DNA of 64,000 nucleotides from Hydrogenophaga sp. SL48 (GTDB lineage Bacteria > Pseudomonadota > Gammaproteobacteria > Burkholderiales > Burkholderiaceae_C): positions 5,126,001 through 5,190,000 of the forward strand of contig NZ_CP063400.1 in assembly GCF_021729865.1 (NCBI RefSeq), read 5' to 3'. The translations under genes were made by a program, and so were the position numbers. Positions 41,439 to 49,187 of this stretch are shown here, in pieces (within the stretch, counting starts at the first letter, position 1; each line of letters starts with the position of its first letter). The notes under the pieces are model-generated. The model was not told the DNA's origin and made no database searches. It was given only the letters and a program-made list of their open reading frames with translations.

Positions 41439-41966
41439 ATGGAACTGCTGGACACCCTGAAACACCGCTTCGAGAAGCACAGGCATCGGCACAAAGCGAT
41501 CACGTGGGCGCAGGTGCTGGCCCGGCTGGAGGGCCGCCCCGGGGCGCTGGAGGTGTTGCGCGAGATGGAGGCCTCCGGCGGCGAGCCGGACGTGGTGGCG
41601 CTGGACGGTGAAACGAAGTCGCTCGTGTTCTGCGACTGTGCGGCCGAAACGCCGGCCGGCCGGCGCAGCCTTTGCTATGACGAGGCGGCGCTGGCGGCGC
41701 GCAAGGAAAACAAACCCCAGGGCAGCGCGGTCGGCATGGCCGAGGCCATGGGCGTGGCGTTGCTGACCGAGGCGCAATACCGCGCGCTGCAGGCGCTGGG
41801 CGAGTTCGACCTGAAGACCTCCAGCTGGGTGCTGACGCCGCCCGGGGTGCGCGCGCTCGGCGGCGCGCTGTTCTGCGACTGCCGCTACGGCCAGGTGTTC
41901 ACGTACCACAACGGGGTGCAGTCGTACTACGCGTCAAGGGGTTTTCGCGGCGCGTTGCTGATCTGA
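41439..41966 (+). CDS. DUF4256 family protein
   Basis: A 175-residue soluble protein that fits the DUF4256 pattern: LEVLREMEASGGEPDVVAL, VFCDCAAETPAGRRSLCYD, ARKENKPQGSAVGMAEAMG, LLTEAQYRALQALGEFDLKT and the end FCDCRYGQVFTYHNGVQSYY. The paired FCDC motifs, one in each half, could bind a metal. Function unknown. ATG 41439 lies 13 nt after the CYTH gene, so both probably share a transcript. A palindromic repeat begins directly after the stop. Confidence 0.85.
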   Translation: MELLDTLKHRFEKHRHRHKAITWAQVLARLEGRPGALEVLREMEASGGEPDVVALDGETKSLVFCDCAAETPAGRRSLCYDEAALAARKENKPQGSAVGMAEAMGVALLTEAQYRALQALGEFDLKTSSWVLTPPGVRALGGALFCDCRYGQVFTYHNGVQSYYASRGFRGALLI

Positions 41967-42048
41967 CCCCCCGCAGCGCTTCGCGCTACCCCCCAGGGGG
42001 CGGCACTGGCCGTCCGGCAAAGCCGGCCCGGCGGTGCCCTGGGCTGGA
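41967..42048 (+). repeat. 3'-end palindromic repeat, copy 3 (after the DUF4256 gene)
   Basis: Starts at the stop: CCCCCCGCAGCGCTTCGCGC, then CCCCCCAGGGGG, then a second palindrome CCGGCAAAGCCGG. It separates this gene from the convergent redoxin gene. Confidence 0.75.
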
Positions 42049-42064
42049 TGAACCAGGCCCGGGG

Positions 42065-42691
42065 TCAGGTCTTGTATTTGATGCTGCAGCCGTAGGCCTG
42101 GCTGGTGGGGGTGCTGACCGGCTTGCCGGCGAGCAGTTCACCGAGGCCCTGGCGCACGAAGTTGGTGGCTTTGTCGATGTCGGCCACGCGAGCTGAAGGG
42201 ATGCTGTCGATGCCGCCCGCGTAGGCGAGCAGGCCCTTGGCGTTGACGATGTACATGTGGGGCGTGACGCGGGCCGCGTACAGGGCGCCGACCTGGCCGT
42301 CTTCGTCCATGAGCGTGGCGCTGGGGCTGGCGCCTTTGTCGCGCATCCAGCGCGCGAGCTGGGGCGGTGTCTGGTAATCGCTGCTGGCGTCTTCGGTGGA
42401 GTTGATGGCGAGCCAGACCACGCCTTGGCCGGTGAACTCCTTCTGCAGGCCCTGCATGTTGCCTTCGTAGTGCTTGCGCACGAAGGGGCAGCCGGGGTTG
42501 TTCCACTCCAGCACCACCAGCTTGCCTTTGAACTGCGAGAGCTTCAAGGGCTTGCCCGCCGTGTCGTTGAGCGTGAAGTCGGGCGCGGGCTGGCCGACGC
42601 TGGCGGCGGCGTGGGCAGGGCGCGGTACCAAGAGGCTGGGCAGCACAAGGGCACCCGTGCTCATGGCCAAGAGATGGCGGCGGTGCAGCAT
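42065..42691 (-). CDS. Exported thioredoxin-like redoxin
   Basis: The N-terminus MLHRRHLLAMSTGALVLPSL with RR and a hydrophobic run looks like a Tat or Sec signal, cleaved after PRPAHA. The mature part is a thioredoxin fold of the AhpC/TSA type: QPAPDFTLNDTAGKPLKLSQ, LVVLEWNNPGCPFVRKHY with a single active-site Cys instead of CxxC, VTPHMYIVNAKG and a second Cys near the end (YGCSIKYK). This Cys pair is typical of the family. Start is ATG 42691. It is downstream of the DsbD-like gene on the same strand, separated by a palindromic repeat; DsbD is a likely electron donor. Confidence 0.82.
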   Translation of the reverse strand: MLHRRHLLAMSTGALVLPSLLVPRPAHAAASVGQPAPDFTLNDTAGKPLKLSQFKGKLVVLEWNNPGCPFVRKHYEGNMQGLQKEFTGQGVVWLAINSTEDASSDYQTPPQLARWMRDKGASPSATLMDEDGQVGALYAARVTPHMYIVNAKGLLAYAGGIDSIPSARVADIDKATNFVRQGLGELLAGKPVSTPTSQAYGCSIKYKT

Positions 42692-42760
42692 GGTTTGGGC
42701 TCCGGTTGAACGAACGACAACATGAGACACAGGGAAGCCCTGTTGGTTCAAGGCCCCCGC

Positions 42761-42841
42761 GGAACCGCCCTTCGACAAGCTCAGGACGGGCCGCCAGGTG
42801 CGCCCCCCCTTGGGGGGTGACGCCGAAGGCGGCGCGGGGGG
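42761..42841 (-). repeat. 3'-end palindromic repeat, copy 4 (after dsbD), interrupted by another repeat
   Basis: On the minus strand the element starts right after the dsbD stop. Its second palindrome is broken by a CCCTTCGACAAGCTCAGGAC element (42768-42790), leaving GGAACCG and GGCCGCC on the two sides. The inserted core is the same family as the one at 54779. Confidence 0.7.
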
Positions 42842-45049
42842 TTACAAGCCCTTTATCGCCGTGCGCACTTCGCCCACCGTCAGCACCTCGGTCAACACCC
42901 GGGGCGGCTGGCCGTTCTTGTGGATCGCGTACACCGGCACGCCGTTGCGCCCCAGGCTGGCCAGCGCCTGCGTCACCAACGGATCGCGGCGGGTCCAGTC
43001 GGCGCGCAGCAGGGCCACGTTTTTGGCGGCCATGTCGGCCAGCACCTCGGCGTCGGCCAGGGTGCTGCGCTTGTTGTACTGGCAGGTCACGCACCAGGCG
43101 GCGGTGAAATCCACGAACACCGGGCGGCCTTCGGCCAGCAGCGCGGCCTGGCGCTCGGGGCTCCAGGGCTGCCAGCTCACGCCCTGCACGGCGGTGGCCA
43201 CTTCGGCGCCAGGGCTGGCGTCCTGCATCCGCGTGACGTTCGGTCCCACGGTCCAGCCCAGCCACAGCAGGCCCGCCAGAGAGAGCCCGGCGAGCACCGT
43301 GCGGCCCTTGCCGCGCAGGCCGAGCGCCCACACCAGCAGCGCCAGCACCACCAGCAGCATGAGCAGGGCGGCGGCGCCGTCGATGCCGCTCTGTTGTCCC
43401 AGCACCCAGAGCAGCCAGACCACGGTGGCGAACATGGGGAAGGCCATGAGCTGACGGAAGGTGACCATCCAGGCGCCAGGGCGCGGCAGCGCGCGCGCGA
43501 TGGCCGGCCACCAGCTAGCGGCGAGGTACGGCAGCGCCATGCCCAGGCCGAGCACCCCGAATACCGCCAGCGCCTGGATCACGGGCAGGCCGATGGCCAG
43601 GCCCAGCGAGGCGCCCATGAAGGGCGCGGTGCAGGGTGAGGCGATGGCCGTGGCGAGCACGCCGGTCAGGAAGGCGTCGGCCGTGGGGCTCTTGGCCTGC
43701 AGGCTGGCGACGCTGCTGGGCAACACGCTGCCGAACTCGAACAGGCCGGCGAGGTTGAGACCGATGAGCGTGAACAGCACCGCCAGCGCGGCCACCACGC
43801 CCGGGCTCTGCAGCTGGAAGCCCCAGCCCAGCTGTTCGCCCGCCGCGCGCAGGCCGAGCAACAGGCCGCCTAGCGCGAGGAACGAGAGCACCACGCCCGC
43901 GGTGTAGGCCAGGCCGTTGGCGCGGTGCGCGGTCTTGTCGCCGGCGTGCCGGGCGAAGGCCAGCACCTTGATGGCCAGCACCGGGAACACGCAGGGCATG
44001 AGGTTGAGGATCAGGCCACCGATGAAGGCGCCGAGCAGGGCGGCCCAGAGCGACACCGGCACGCCGGGCGCCGAGGGGGGCGTGGCCGCGCGGGCGGCGT
44101 TGGCGTCGAGCGCGGCCTGCAGCGCGTCGGGCACGGCCGCCGGCAGCGGAGCGGCGGCGGGCCAGGTGCCTTGCACCGGGAGGTCCAGCCGCACGCCGGC
44201 CGTGCCCGCGCCCTCGCCGGGCGGGTTGGCCGGCGCGACCACGAGGGCGAGCTGGGCGGGGCTGTCGCTGCGCTGCGGCGAGAGCGGCACGCGGGCGGTC
44301 CAGCGCTCGCCGTCCCAGGCCTGCGTCCAGGGGCTGCCGGGTTCGATCAGGCCCGTGGTTTCGGGGAAAAACTCCAGCGCCTGGCCGCGCCAGGCGGCGG
44401 GCAGGCCAACGAGGGCGACCTTCAGAAAGCCGGGCTCGGGCTGCAGGGCGCTGCCGTCGGCGGTCTGGGGTCGGGGCGCGGCGGCGAGGGCGGCGTCGAA
44501 CGCGGCGCCGTTCAGCGCGGTCGAACCCTGCACCGGGATGCGCAGGGTGTATTGGCCTTCTTCGGGGATGCACTCCTTGCGGCAGGCGAGCCAGGCGGCG
44601 GAGAGCTGGACGTCGAGGTGGGTGCCGGTGAACGAGGGGTCGATGGTCAGCGGCACCGGCAGCAGCACCGTGCCGTTGTAGCCGTAGTTGGCCAGGGTGC
44701 CGAGCGGGAACTTGCGCGGCGTGGGCCAGGCGATGGCGCCGGCCGTCACGCCCGGGGGCAGCGTCCATTGCAGCTCGGTGGGCAGGCCGGAATCGCCCGA
44801 GTTCTTCCAGTAGGTGTGCCAGTCGGGCGTGTGCGTGAGCTGCAGGCCGAGCCAGACCTTGCTGCCCGGCGTGGCACCCTGGGGCGCGTGAGCCAGCAAC
44901 TCGCCGCGCACCATCTGCGGCGGCGCCGTCGGTGTGGTGTTGCCGCCCAGAATGCCCTGGGCCAGGGCGGTGAGCGGCAGCCACACGGCGAACAACAGGC
45001 CGGCCAGCAGGCGGCGGACAGTGGGAGACAAGGGCTGGGGCAACGGCAT
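42842..45049 (-). CDS. dsbD: Thiol:disulfide interchange protein DsbD (ScsB-like)
   Basis: Carries electrons from cytoplasmic thioredoxin to periplasmic proteins. The 735-residue protein starts with a signal peptide (LLAGLLFAVWLPLTALAQG). The periplasmic alpha domain has THTPDWHTYWKNSGDSGLP and the redox Cys pair in LACRKECIPEEGQY. The membrane beta domain has eight segments with NLMPCVFPVLAIKV and IASPCTAPFMGASLG, both redox-active. The C-terminal thioredoxin-like gamma domain has FTAAWCVTCQYNKR. The alpha-domain WHTYWKNSGDSG pattern is that of the ScsB/longer DsbD group linked to copper or thiol-stress proteins. It is followed by a redoxin gene that may be its client. Confidence 0.92.
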   Translation of the reverse strand: MPLPQPLSPTVRRLLAGLLFAVWLPLTALAQGILGGNTTPTAPPQMVRGELLAHAPQGATPGSKVWLGLQLTHTPDWHTYWKNSGDSGLPTELQWTLPPGVTAGAIAWPTPRKFPLGTLANYGYNGTVLLPVPLTIDPSFTGTHLDVQLSAAWLACRKECIPEEGQYTLRIPVQGSTALNGAAFDAALAAAPRPQTADGSALQPEPGFLKVALVGLPAAWRGQALEFFPETTGLIEPGSPWTQAWDGERWTARVPLSPQRSDSPAQLALVVAPANPPGEGAGTAGVRLDLPVQGTWPAAAPLPAAVPDALQAALDANAARAATPPSAPGVPVSLWAALLGAFIGGLILNLMPCVFPVLAIKVLAFARHAGDKTAHRANGLAYTAGVVLSFLALGGLLLGLRAAGEQLGWGFQLQSPGVVAALAVLFTLIGLNLAGLFEFGSVLPSSVASLQAKSPTADAFLTGVLATAIASPCTAPFMGASLGLAIGLPVIQALAVFGVLGLGMALPYLAASWWPAIARALPRPGAWMVTFRQLMAFPMFATVVWLLWVLGQQSGIDGAAALLMLLVVLALLVWALGLRGKGRTVLAGLSLAGLLWLGWTVGPNVTRMQDASPGAEVATAVQGVSWQPWSPERQAALLAEGRPVFVDFTAAWCVTCQYNKRSTLADAEVLADMAAKNVALLRADWTRRDPLVTQALASLGRNGVPVYAIHKNGQPPRVLTEVLTVGEVRTAIKGL

Positions 45050-45152
45050 CAGAGGCAGACGGTGAGGGAGGGCGCGCAGCGGCGCTGCCAGGGTATGAGG
45101 GGCCGGGCTCGCCCAAGTTCCTGGGGCCGCACCGGGCGCCGCCTAAATATAA

Positions 45153-45170
45153 GGCAACGCTGAAAAAGTC
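45153..45170. repeat. Solo end of the IS5-group-like miniature element
   Basis: GGCAACGCTGAAAAAGTC matches the left terminal repeat of the element at 35821, with TAA before it as there. No second end lies within 200 nt, so it is a fragment or one end of a decayed copy. It lies just upstream of the CFA-synthase-like gene. A shorter match (GGCAACGCTGA, 46470-46480) coincides with that gene's stop. Confidence 0.5.
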
Positions 45171-45232
45171 GCGCGCGGGCCGCACTTTGACTACAAACGG
45201 GGTCGGAACGCATGGACATGGAGGTACACCCC

Positions 45233-46480
45233 ATGGGATTCATCGTGGAGCGCGCCCTGCTGCCCTGGGCGCAACGGGTGAAGCAGCGGGCCAACCTGCC
45301 GGTGCGCCTGAGCTGGGGCGCGGGCGGTGGCTCGTCGCTGGCGCTGGGCGACTTTGAGCAGCCGAGCGTGGAGATCCGCGTGCGCGACCCGGCGGCCTGG
45401 CCGTTGCTGATCGACCCGCAGCTTGACACCCTGGGCCGGGCCTATGTGGAGGGGCTGGTCGATGTGGACGGCAGCGTGCCGGACATCCTGGCAGCGGCGC
45501 ACGGCCTGGCCCAGCACGCCGAGCCCGCGGGCGGCCTGCTCGGACGCATCCGCCGCCGCCACGGCCACACGCGCGCGAGCGACAGCGAAGCCATCCAGTA
45601 CCACTACGACGTGTCCAACCAGTTCTACGCCCGGTGGCTGGGCGAGGGCATGGTGTATTCCTGTGCCTACTTCGAGCACGGCGACGAAACGCTGGACGCC
45701 GCGCAGCAGAAAAAGATCGACCACATCCTGCGCAAGATCCGCCTGCAGCCGGGCCAGCGCCTGCTCGACATTGGCTGCGGCTGGGGAGCGCTGGTGCTGC
45801 GAGCGGCGCAACACTTTGGCGCGCGCTGCGTGGGGGTGACGCTCTCGCAGAACCAGTTTGATCTGGCGCGCGAGCGGGTGCAGGCGGCGGGCTTGCAAGA
45901 TCGCATTGAGGTCCGCCTGCAGGACTACCGCGACGTGACGCTGCAGCGCGACGGCCCGTTCGACCGCATCACCAGCGTGGGCATGTTCGAGCACGTGGGG
46001 CTGGACCACCTGGCCGCCTACTTCAGCCACATCCGCAGCCTGCTCCAGCCCGACGGCTGGGCCATGAACCACGGCATCACCAGCACCGACCCCAACGACG
46101 GCGAAACCGCCCTGGGCGGCGGCAGCTTCATCCAGCACTACGTGTTCCCGCGCGGCGAGCTGCCGCACATCGGCACCGTGCTGCGCACCTTGCAGGAGGG
46201 CGGGCTCGAAGCGGTCGACGTGGAAAACCTGCGCCGCCACTACCAGCGCACCACGCAGCTCTGGAGCGAGGCGTTCGAGGCGAACACCGCGCAGATCAAG
46301 CCGCTGGTGGACGAACGCCGCTGGCGCATCTGGCGCATCTACCTCGCGGGCTGCGCCTGGGCCTTCGAGCACGACGAGGTGGCGCTCTACCAGGTGCTGT
46401 GCCGCCCCGCGGGGCAGTCATCGGCAGGACTGCCGTGGTCGCGGAGCTGGATGTATCAGGAGCCCCCAGGGCAACGCTGA
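45233..46480 (+). CDS. cfa: Cyclopropane-fatty-acyl-phospholipid synthase family methyltransferase
   Basis: SAM-dependent enzyme that methylenates unsaturated acyl chains of membrane phospholipids, or a close relative. The 415-residue protein has the N-terminal lipid-binding part, then AIQYHYDVSNQFYARWLG, MVYSCAYFEHGDETLDAAQQ, the SAM site [41 protein letters not shown] and FIQHYVFPRGELPHIG. ATG 45233 is preceded by GGAGGT at ideal spacing; an ATG at 45212 is less likely. The last residues (PPGQR) and stop are encoded by a fragment resembling the end of the miniature element. The exact product is not certain. Confidence 0.88.
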   Translation: MGFIVERALLPWAQRVKQRANLPVRLSWGAGGGSSLALGDFEQPSVEIRVRDPAAWPLLIDPQLDTLGRAYVEGLVDVDGSVPDILAAAHGLAQHAEPAGGLLGRIRRRHGHTRASDSEAIQYHYDVSNQFYARWLGEGMVYSCAYFEHGDETLDAAQQKKIDHILRKIRLQPGQRLLDIGCGWGALVLRAAQHFGARCVGVTLSQNQFDLARERVQAAGLQDRIEVRLQDYRDVTLQRDGPFDRITSVGMFEHVGLDHLAAYFSHIRSLLQPDGWAMNHGITSTDPNDGETALGGGSFIQHYVFPRGELPHIGTVLRTLQEGGLEAVDVENLRRHYQRTTQLWSEAFEANTAQIKPLVDERRWRIWRIYLAGCAWAFEHDEVALYQVLCRPAGQSSAGLPWSRSWMYQEPPGQR

Positions 46481-46518
46481 CAGGCTTCGCGCGAAACTGT
46501 CCATCCCGGAGACACCGA

Positions 46519-46589
46519 GGAACCGGCTTTGCCGGGCCTCTGGTGTCGCCCCCCTCAGGGGGGTGGCGCCGAAGGCGACGCGGGGGGTG
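46519..46589 (-). repeat. 3'-end palindromic repeat, copy 5 (alaX end)
   Basis: Contains CGCCCCCCTCAGGGGGG and the palindrome AACCGGCTTTGCCGGG. It overlaps the last codons of alaX, supplying the stop codon and a Pro/Ser-rich tail. Confidence 0.75.
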
Positions 46590-47331
46590 TTTCCTGAAAC
46601 CCCAAGACCACGCGACGCGTGGTGGCGCTCTTCTTCTCGATCTTGGTGACCACGACGCGGCCGATCTCGGCGGTGTTGGCCACGTGCGTGCCGCCGCAGG
46701 GCTGCAGGTCGATCAGTTCGGCCGCACCGATGCGCACGGTGCGCACCGTGCCGCTGCCGCGCGGCGGCGAGACGCTCATGCTTTTCACCAGCGCGGGGTT
46801 GGCGTCGAGTTCGGCGTCGGTGATGGCGCCGAGGCTGACCGGGTGCGCGGCCGCCACCAGCGCGGCGAGGCCGGCGCTCAGCGCGTCCTTGTCCAGCGGC
46901 TCGGTCATGTGGAAGTCAAGCCGCGCGTACTCGGGCGTGATCGAGCAGCCGTTCACCGGCATGGTCACCAGGTGGCACAGCAGGTGGGTGCTGGTGTGAA
47001 AGCGCATGAGGCGGTGGCGCCGCGCCCAGTCCACCCGCGCGGTGAGCTCGGTGCCGGGCCGCAAGGCCGCCAGCAGCGCTTCTTGTCCGGGTGCCGGCAC
47101 GTGCACGATGTCCGCCGTGGGCTGGCCTTCGGCGTCCTTGCCTTTGCGGGTGTCGGTGATGGTGATCGCGCTGCCATCGGCCAGCACCAGCTCGCCCGCG
47201 TCGCCGGCCTGCCCGCCGCCGAGCGGGTAGAACACCGTGCGGTGAAGCACGATGCCGTGTTGATGGACGGCGGTCACGGTGGCGCCGCACTCGGCGAGGT
47301 AGGCGTCCTGGCGGAAAAGGTCCTGGGTCAT
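46555..47331 (-). CDS. alaX: Alanyl-tRNA editing protein AlaX
   Basis: Free-standing editing domain that hydrolyses Ser- or Gly-mischarged tRNA-Ala. The 258-residue protein has FYPLGGGQAGDAGEL near residue 35, the zinc motif FHTSTHLLCH (H112, H116) and the second half of the metal site LQPCGGTHVANT with IEKKSATTRRV. This is the type 2 (C-Ala-less, TGS-plus-editing) length. The last twelve residues (ETPPASPSAPPP) are encoded by a palindromic repeat and are not part of the family fold. ATG 47331 starts MTQDLFRQDAYLAEC. Divergent from the creatininase gene. Confidence 0.92.
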   Translation of the reverse strand: MTQDLFRQDAYLAECGATVTAVHQHGIVLHRTVFYPLGGGQAGDAGELVLADGSAITITDTRKGKDAEGQPTADIVHVPAPGQEALLAALRPGTELTARVDWARRHRLMRFHTSTHLLCHLVTMPVNGCSITPEYARLDFHMTEPLDKDALSAGLAALVAAAHPVSLGAITDAELDANPALVKSMSVSPPRGSGTVRTVRIGAAELIDLQPCGGTHVANTAEIGRVVVTKIEKKSATTRRVVLGFQETPPASPSAPPP

Positions 47332-47374
47332 GGCGCCATCTTACGGGGCCGCCACAGGCCGTAAACTGCCAGCC

Positions 47375-48208
47375 ATGACAGCGCCCGCCCGCCACTGGTC
47401 CGACCTTTCCACCGCCGATTTTTCAGCCATCGACACCGCGCGCGCCATCGCCGTGCTGCCGGTGGCCGCGACCGAGCAGCACGGGCCGCACCTGCCGCTG
47501 TCGGTGGACACCGACCTGGTCAACGGCGTGATCGCGGCCGCGCTGCCGCACATTCCCCACGACCTGCCCGCGCTGTTCCTGCCCACGCAGGCGGTGGGCT
47601 TCAGCCCCGAACACACGCGCTTCGCCGGCACGCTCACGCTCAAGGCCGAGACGCTGATCCGCGTCTGGACGGAGCTGGGCGAGTGCGTGGCCGCGAGCGG
47701 TGTGAAGAAGCTGGTGCTGCTCAACAGCCACGGCGGCCAGGTGGGCGCGCTCGATCTCGTGGCGCGCGACCTGCGCGCTCGGCTGGGCATGTTGGTCTAC
47801 AGCGTGAACTGGTTCCACCTGCCGCTGGTTGATGCGCAGGGCGAGGACGTGAACGCGCGTTTCAGCGCCGAAGAGCACCGCTTTGGCATCCACGCCGGCG
47901 AGATCGAAACCGCGATGATGCTGGCGCTCAGGCCCGAGCGTGTGCGCATGGACAAAGCGGAGTATTTCCGTTCCACCTCGCAGGGCCGAGCAGAGCGCTT
48001 TCCCATCCTGGGCAACGGCAAGAGCGCCAAGCTGGGCTGGATGATGCAGGACTACAACGCCAACGGCGCGGTGGGCAACGCCGCCTCCGCCACCGCCGAG
48101 AACGGCCGCGCGTTGCTTGACGCCGCGGGCCGCGCGCTGGCGCACCTGCTCGGCGAAATCGACCGGTTGCCGCCCGACACGCTCACGCAGCGCACGGCGT
48201 TCGACTGA
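47375..48208 (+). CDS. Creatininase family protein
   Basis: A 277-residue metal-dependent amidohydrolase of the creatininase family. The metal ligands appear in AATEQHGPHLPLSVDTDL, LNSHGGQ and HAGEIETAMMLALRPE; RFAGTLTL lies between them. The family includes creatinine amidohydrolase, MftE-type peptidases and formamide hydrolases, and the context gives no pathway. ATG 47375 follows the alaX start by 43 nt on the opposite strand, so both promoters must fit in this short gap. Substrate unknown. Confidence 0.88.
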   Translation: MTAPARHWSDLSTADFSAIDTARAIAVLPVAATEQHGPHLPLSVDTDLVNGVIAAALPHIPHDLPALFLPTQAVGFSPEHTRFAGTLTLKAETLIRVWTELGECVAASGVKKLVLLNSHGGQVGALDLVARDLRARLGMLVYSVNWFHLPLVDAQGEDVNARFSAEEHRFGIHAGEIETAMMLALRPERVRMDKAEYFRSTSQGRAERFPILGNGKSAKLGWMMQDYNANGAVGNAASATAENGRALLDAAGRALAHLLGEIDRLPPDTLTQRTAFD

Positions 48209-48241
48209 TCACCCACCGGAGTGCGGACCTTCCCCCGCACA

Positions 48242-48318
48242 CACCGAAGAACCGGCTTCGCCGGGTCAAAGGTGTGGTGGTCCCCCTGGGGGAAGCCGCA
48301 AAGCGGCGCAGGGGGCTC
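48242..48318 (-). repeat. 3'-end palindromic repeat, copy 6 (after the 48322-49005 gene)
   Basis: Adjacent to the stop of the minus-strand phosphatase gene. It has GCGGCTTCCCCCAGGGGGAC on that strand and an AACCGGCTTCGCCGGG palindrome on the far side. It also separates that gene from the convergent creatininase gene. Confidence 0.75.
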
Positions 48319-48321
48319 ACT

Positions 48322-49005
48322 TCAGGCGTACGTCACCCAGTCGGCAAACTGGGGGCTGTCCAGGTGCGGCAGCGTGTTGTACGTCAGCAGCGTGTGCCGC
48401 CGGCCGCTGAACTGGAACTCGGTCACCGCGCTGTTGCGGATGCGCATGTTCAGGTCGATGGTGGCGTCCGGGCTCAGACCCAGCACATGGCCCACGGCGG
48501 TCGAGATCGGCCCGCCGCTGGAGACCAGCAGCACCTGCTGGCCCCGGTGGTGCGCGCGCACATGCTCCAGCGCGCTGGTGATGCCGTGCACGAAGTCGGT
48601 GTACGACGGCATGCCCTCGGGGCTCACGGTGCCCGCCATCCATTGCGCCAGGCCGTCGCGCAAGAGCCGGAAGTGCGCGCGGTAGCCCTCGGGTGACATG
48701 GGGTCGCCCAGCGAGGCGTCGCGCCCGCGGGGCAGCACCGCGCGGATCACCGCTTCGCTGTCGTACTCGTTGAGGCCGGGCCAGACCAGCGGCTCGGTGT
48801 CGAGTCCCGCGCCTCGGGCGATGCCGGCCCAGGTCTGGGCGTGGCGCTTGAGCGAGCCCATGAGCACCGCGTCGAACCGTTGCCCGCGTTCGGCCCAGTA
48901 GGCGCCCAGGCGCTCGGCCTGGCGCTGGCCCAGTTCACTGAGCTGGTCGTAGTCTGCGGCGCCAAACGAGGCCTGGCCGTGGCGCACAAGGTGGAGCGTT
49001 CCCAT
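48322..49005 (-). CDS. Histidine phosphatase family protein
   Basis: A second phosphoglycerate-mutase-like phosphatase, 227 residues. The N-terminus LHLVRHGQASFGAADYDQLS carries the active-site RHG, LMGSLKRHAQTWAGIA gives the second Arg, LNEYDSEAVI the acidic residue, and LLVSSGGPISTAVGH replaces the usual second catalytic His (SHG) by SSG. The changed motif suggests weak or altered activity, though several family members tolerate it. ATG 49005 begins MGTLHLVRHG. Unrelated in detail to the phosphatase at 33905. Confidence 0.85.
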   Translation of the reverse strand: MGTLHLVRHGQASFGAADYDQLSELGQRQAERLGAYWAERGQRFDAVLMGSLKRHAQTWAGIARGAGLDTEPLVWPGLNEYDSEAVIRAVLPRGRDASLGDPMSPEGYRAHFRLLRDGLAQWMAGTVSPEGMPSYTDFVHGITSALEHVRAHHRGQQVLLVSSGGPISTAVGHVLGLSPDATIDLNMRIRNSAVTEFQFSGRRHTLLTYNTLPHLDSPQFADWVTYA

Positions 49006-49097
49006 GGGTTGCGATTCTGTGGGCCGCGCCCGGCGCGGCTTTGTCCCGGCAGCGACTGCCCGGGTCCTGCGTGTCACACAGATGTCCCCGGGCGTCG

Positions 49098-49127
49098 GGA
49101 AAAGGTGGTCTTTGGGCCACGTTTTCC
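49098..49127. promoter_or_regulatory. Imperfect palindrome upstream of the hybrid kinase gene
   Basis: GGAAAAGGTGG (49098-49108) and CCACGTTTTCC (49117-49127) form an inverted repeat with one mismatch around an 8-nt centre. It lies 60 nt before the kinase ATG and 92 nt before the divergent phosphatase start. It could be a regulator site or an RNA hairpin. Confidence 0.35.
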
Positions 49128-49187
49128 GGGCATGGAGGCGCTCGCGCTGTGCTTCAATTGTCCCCATGCCCGTCACCGCGTTGGCCC

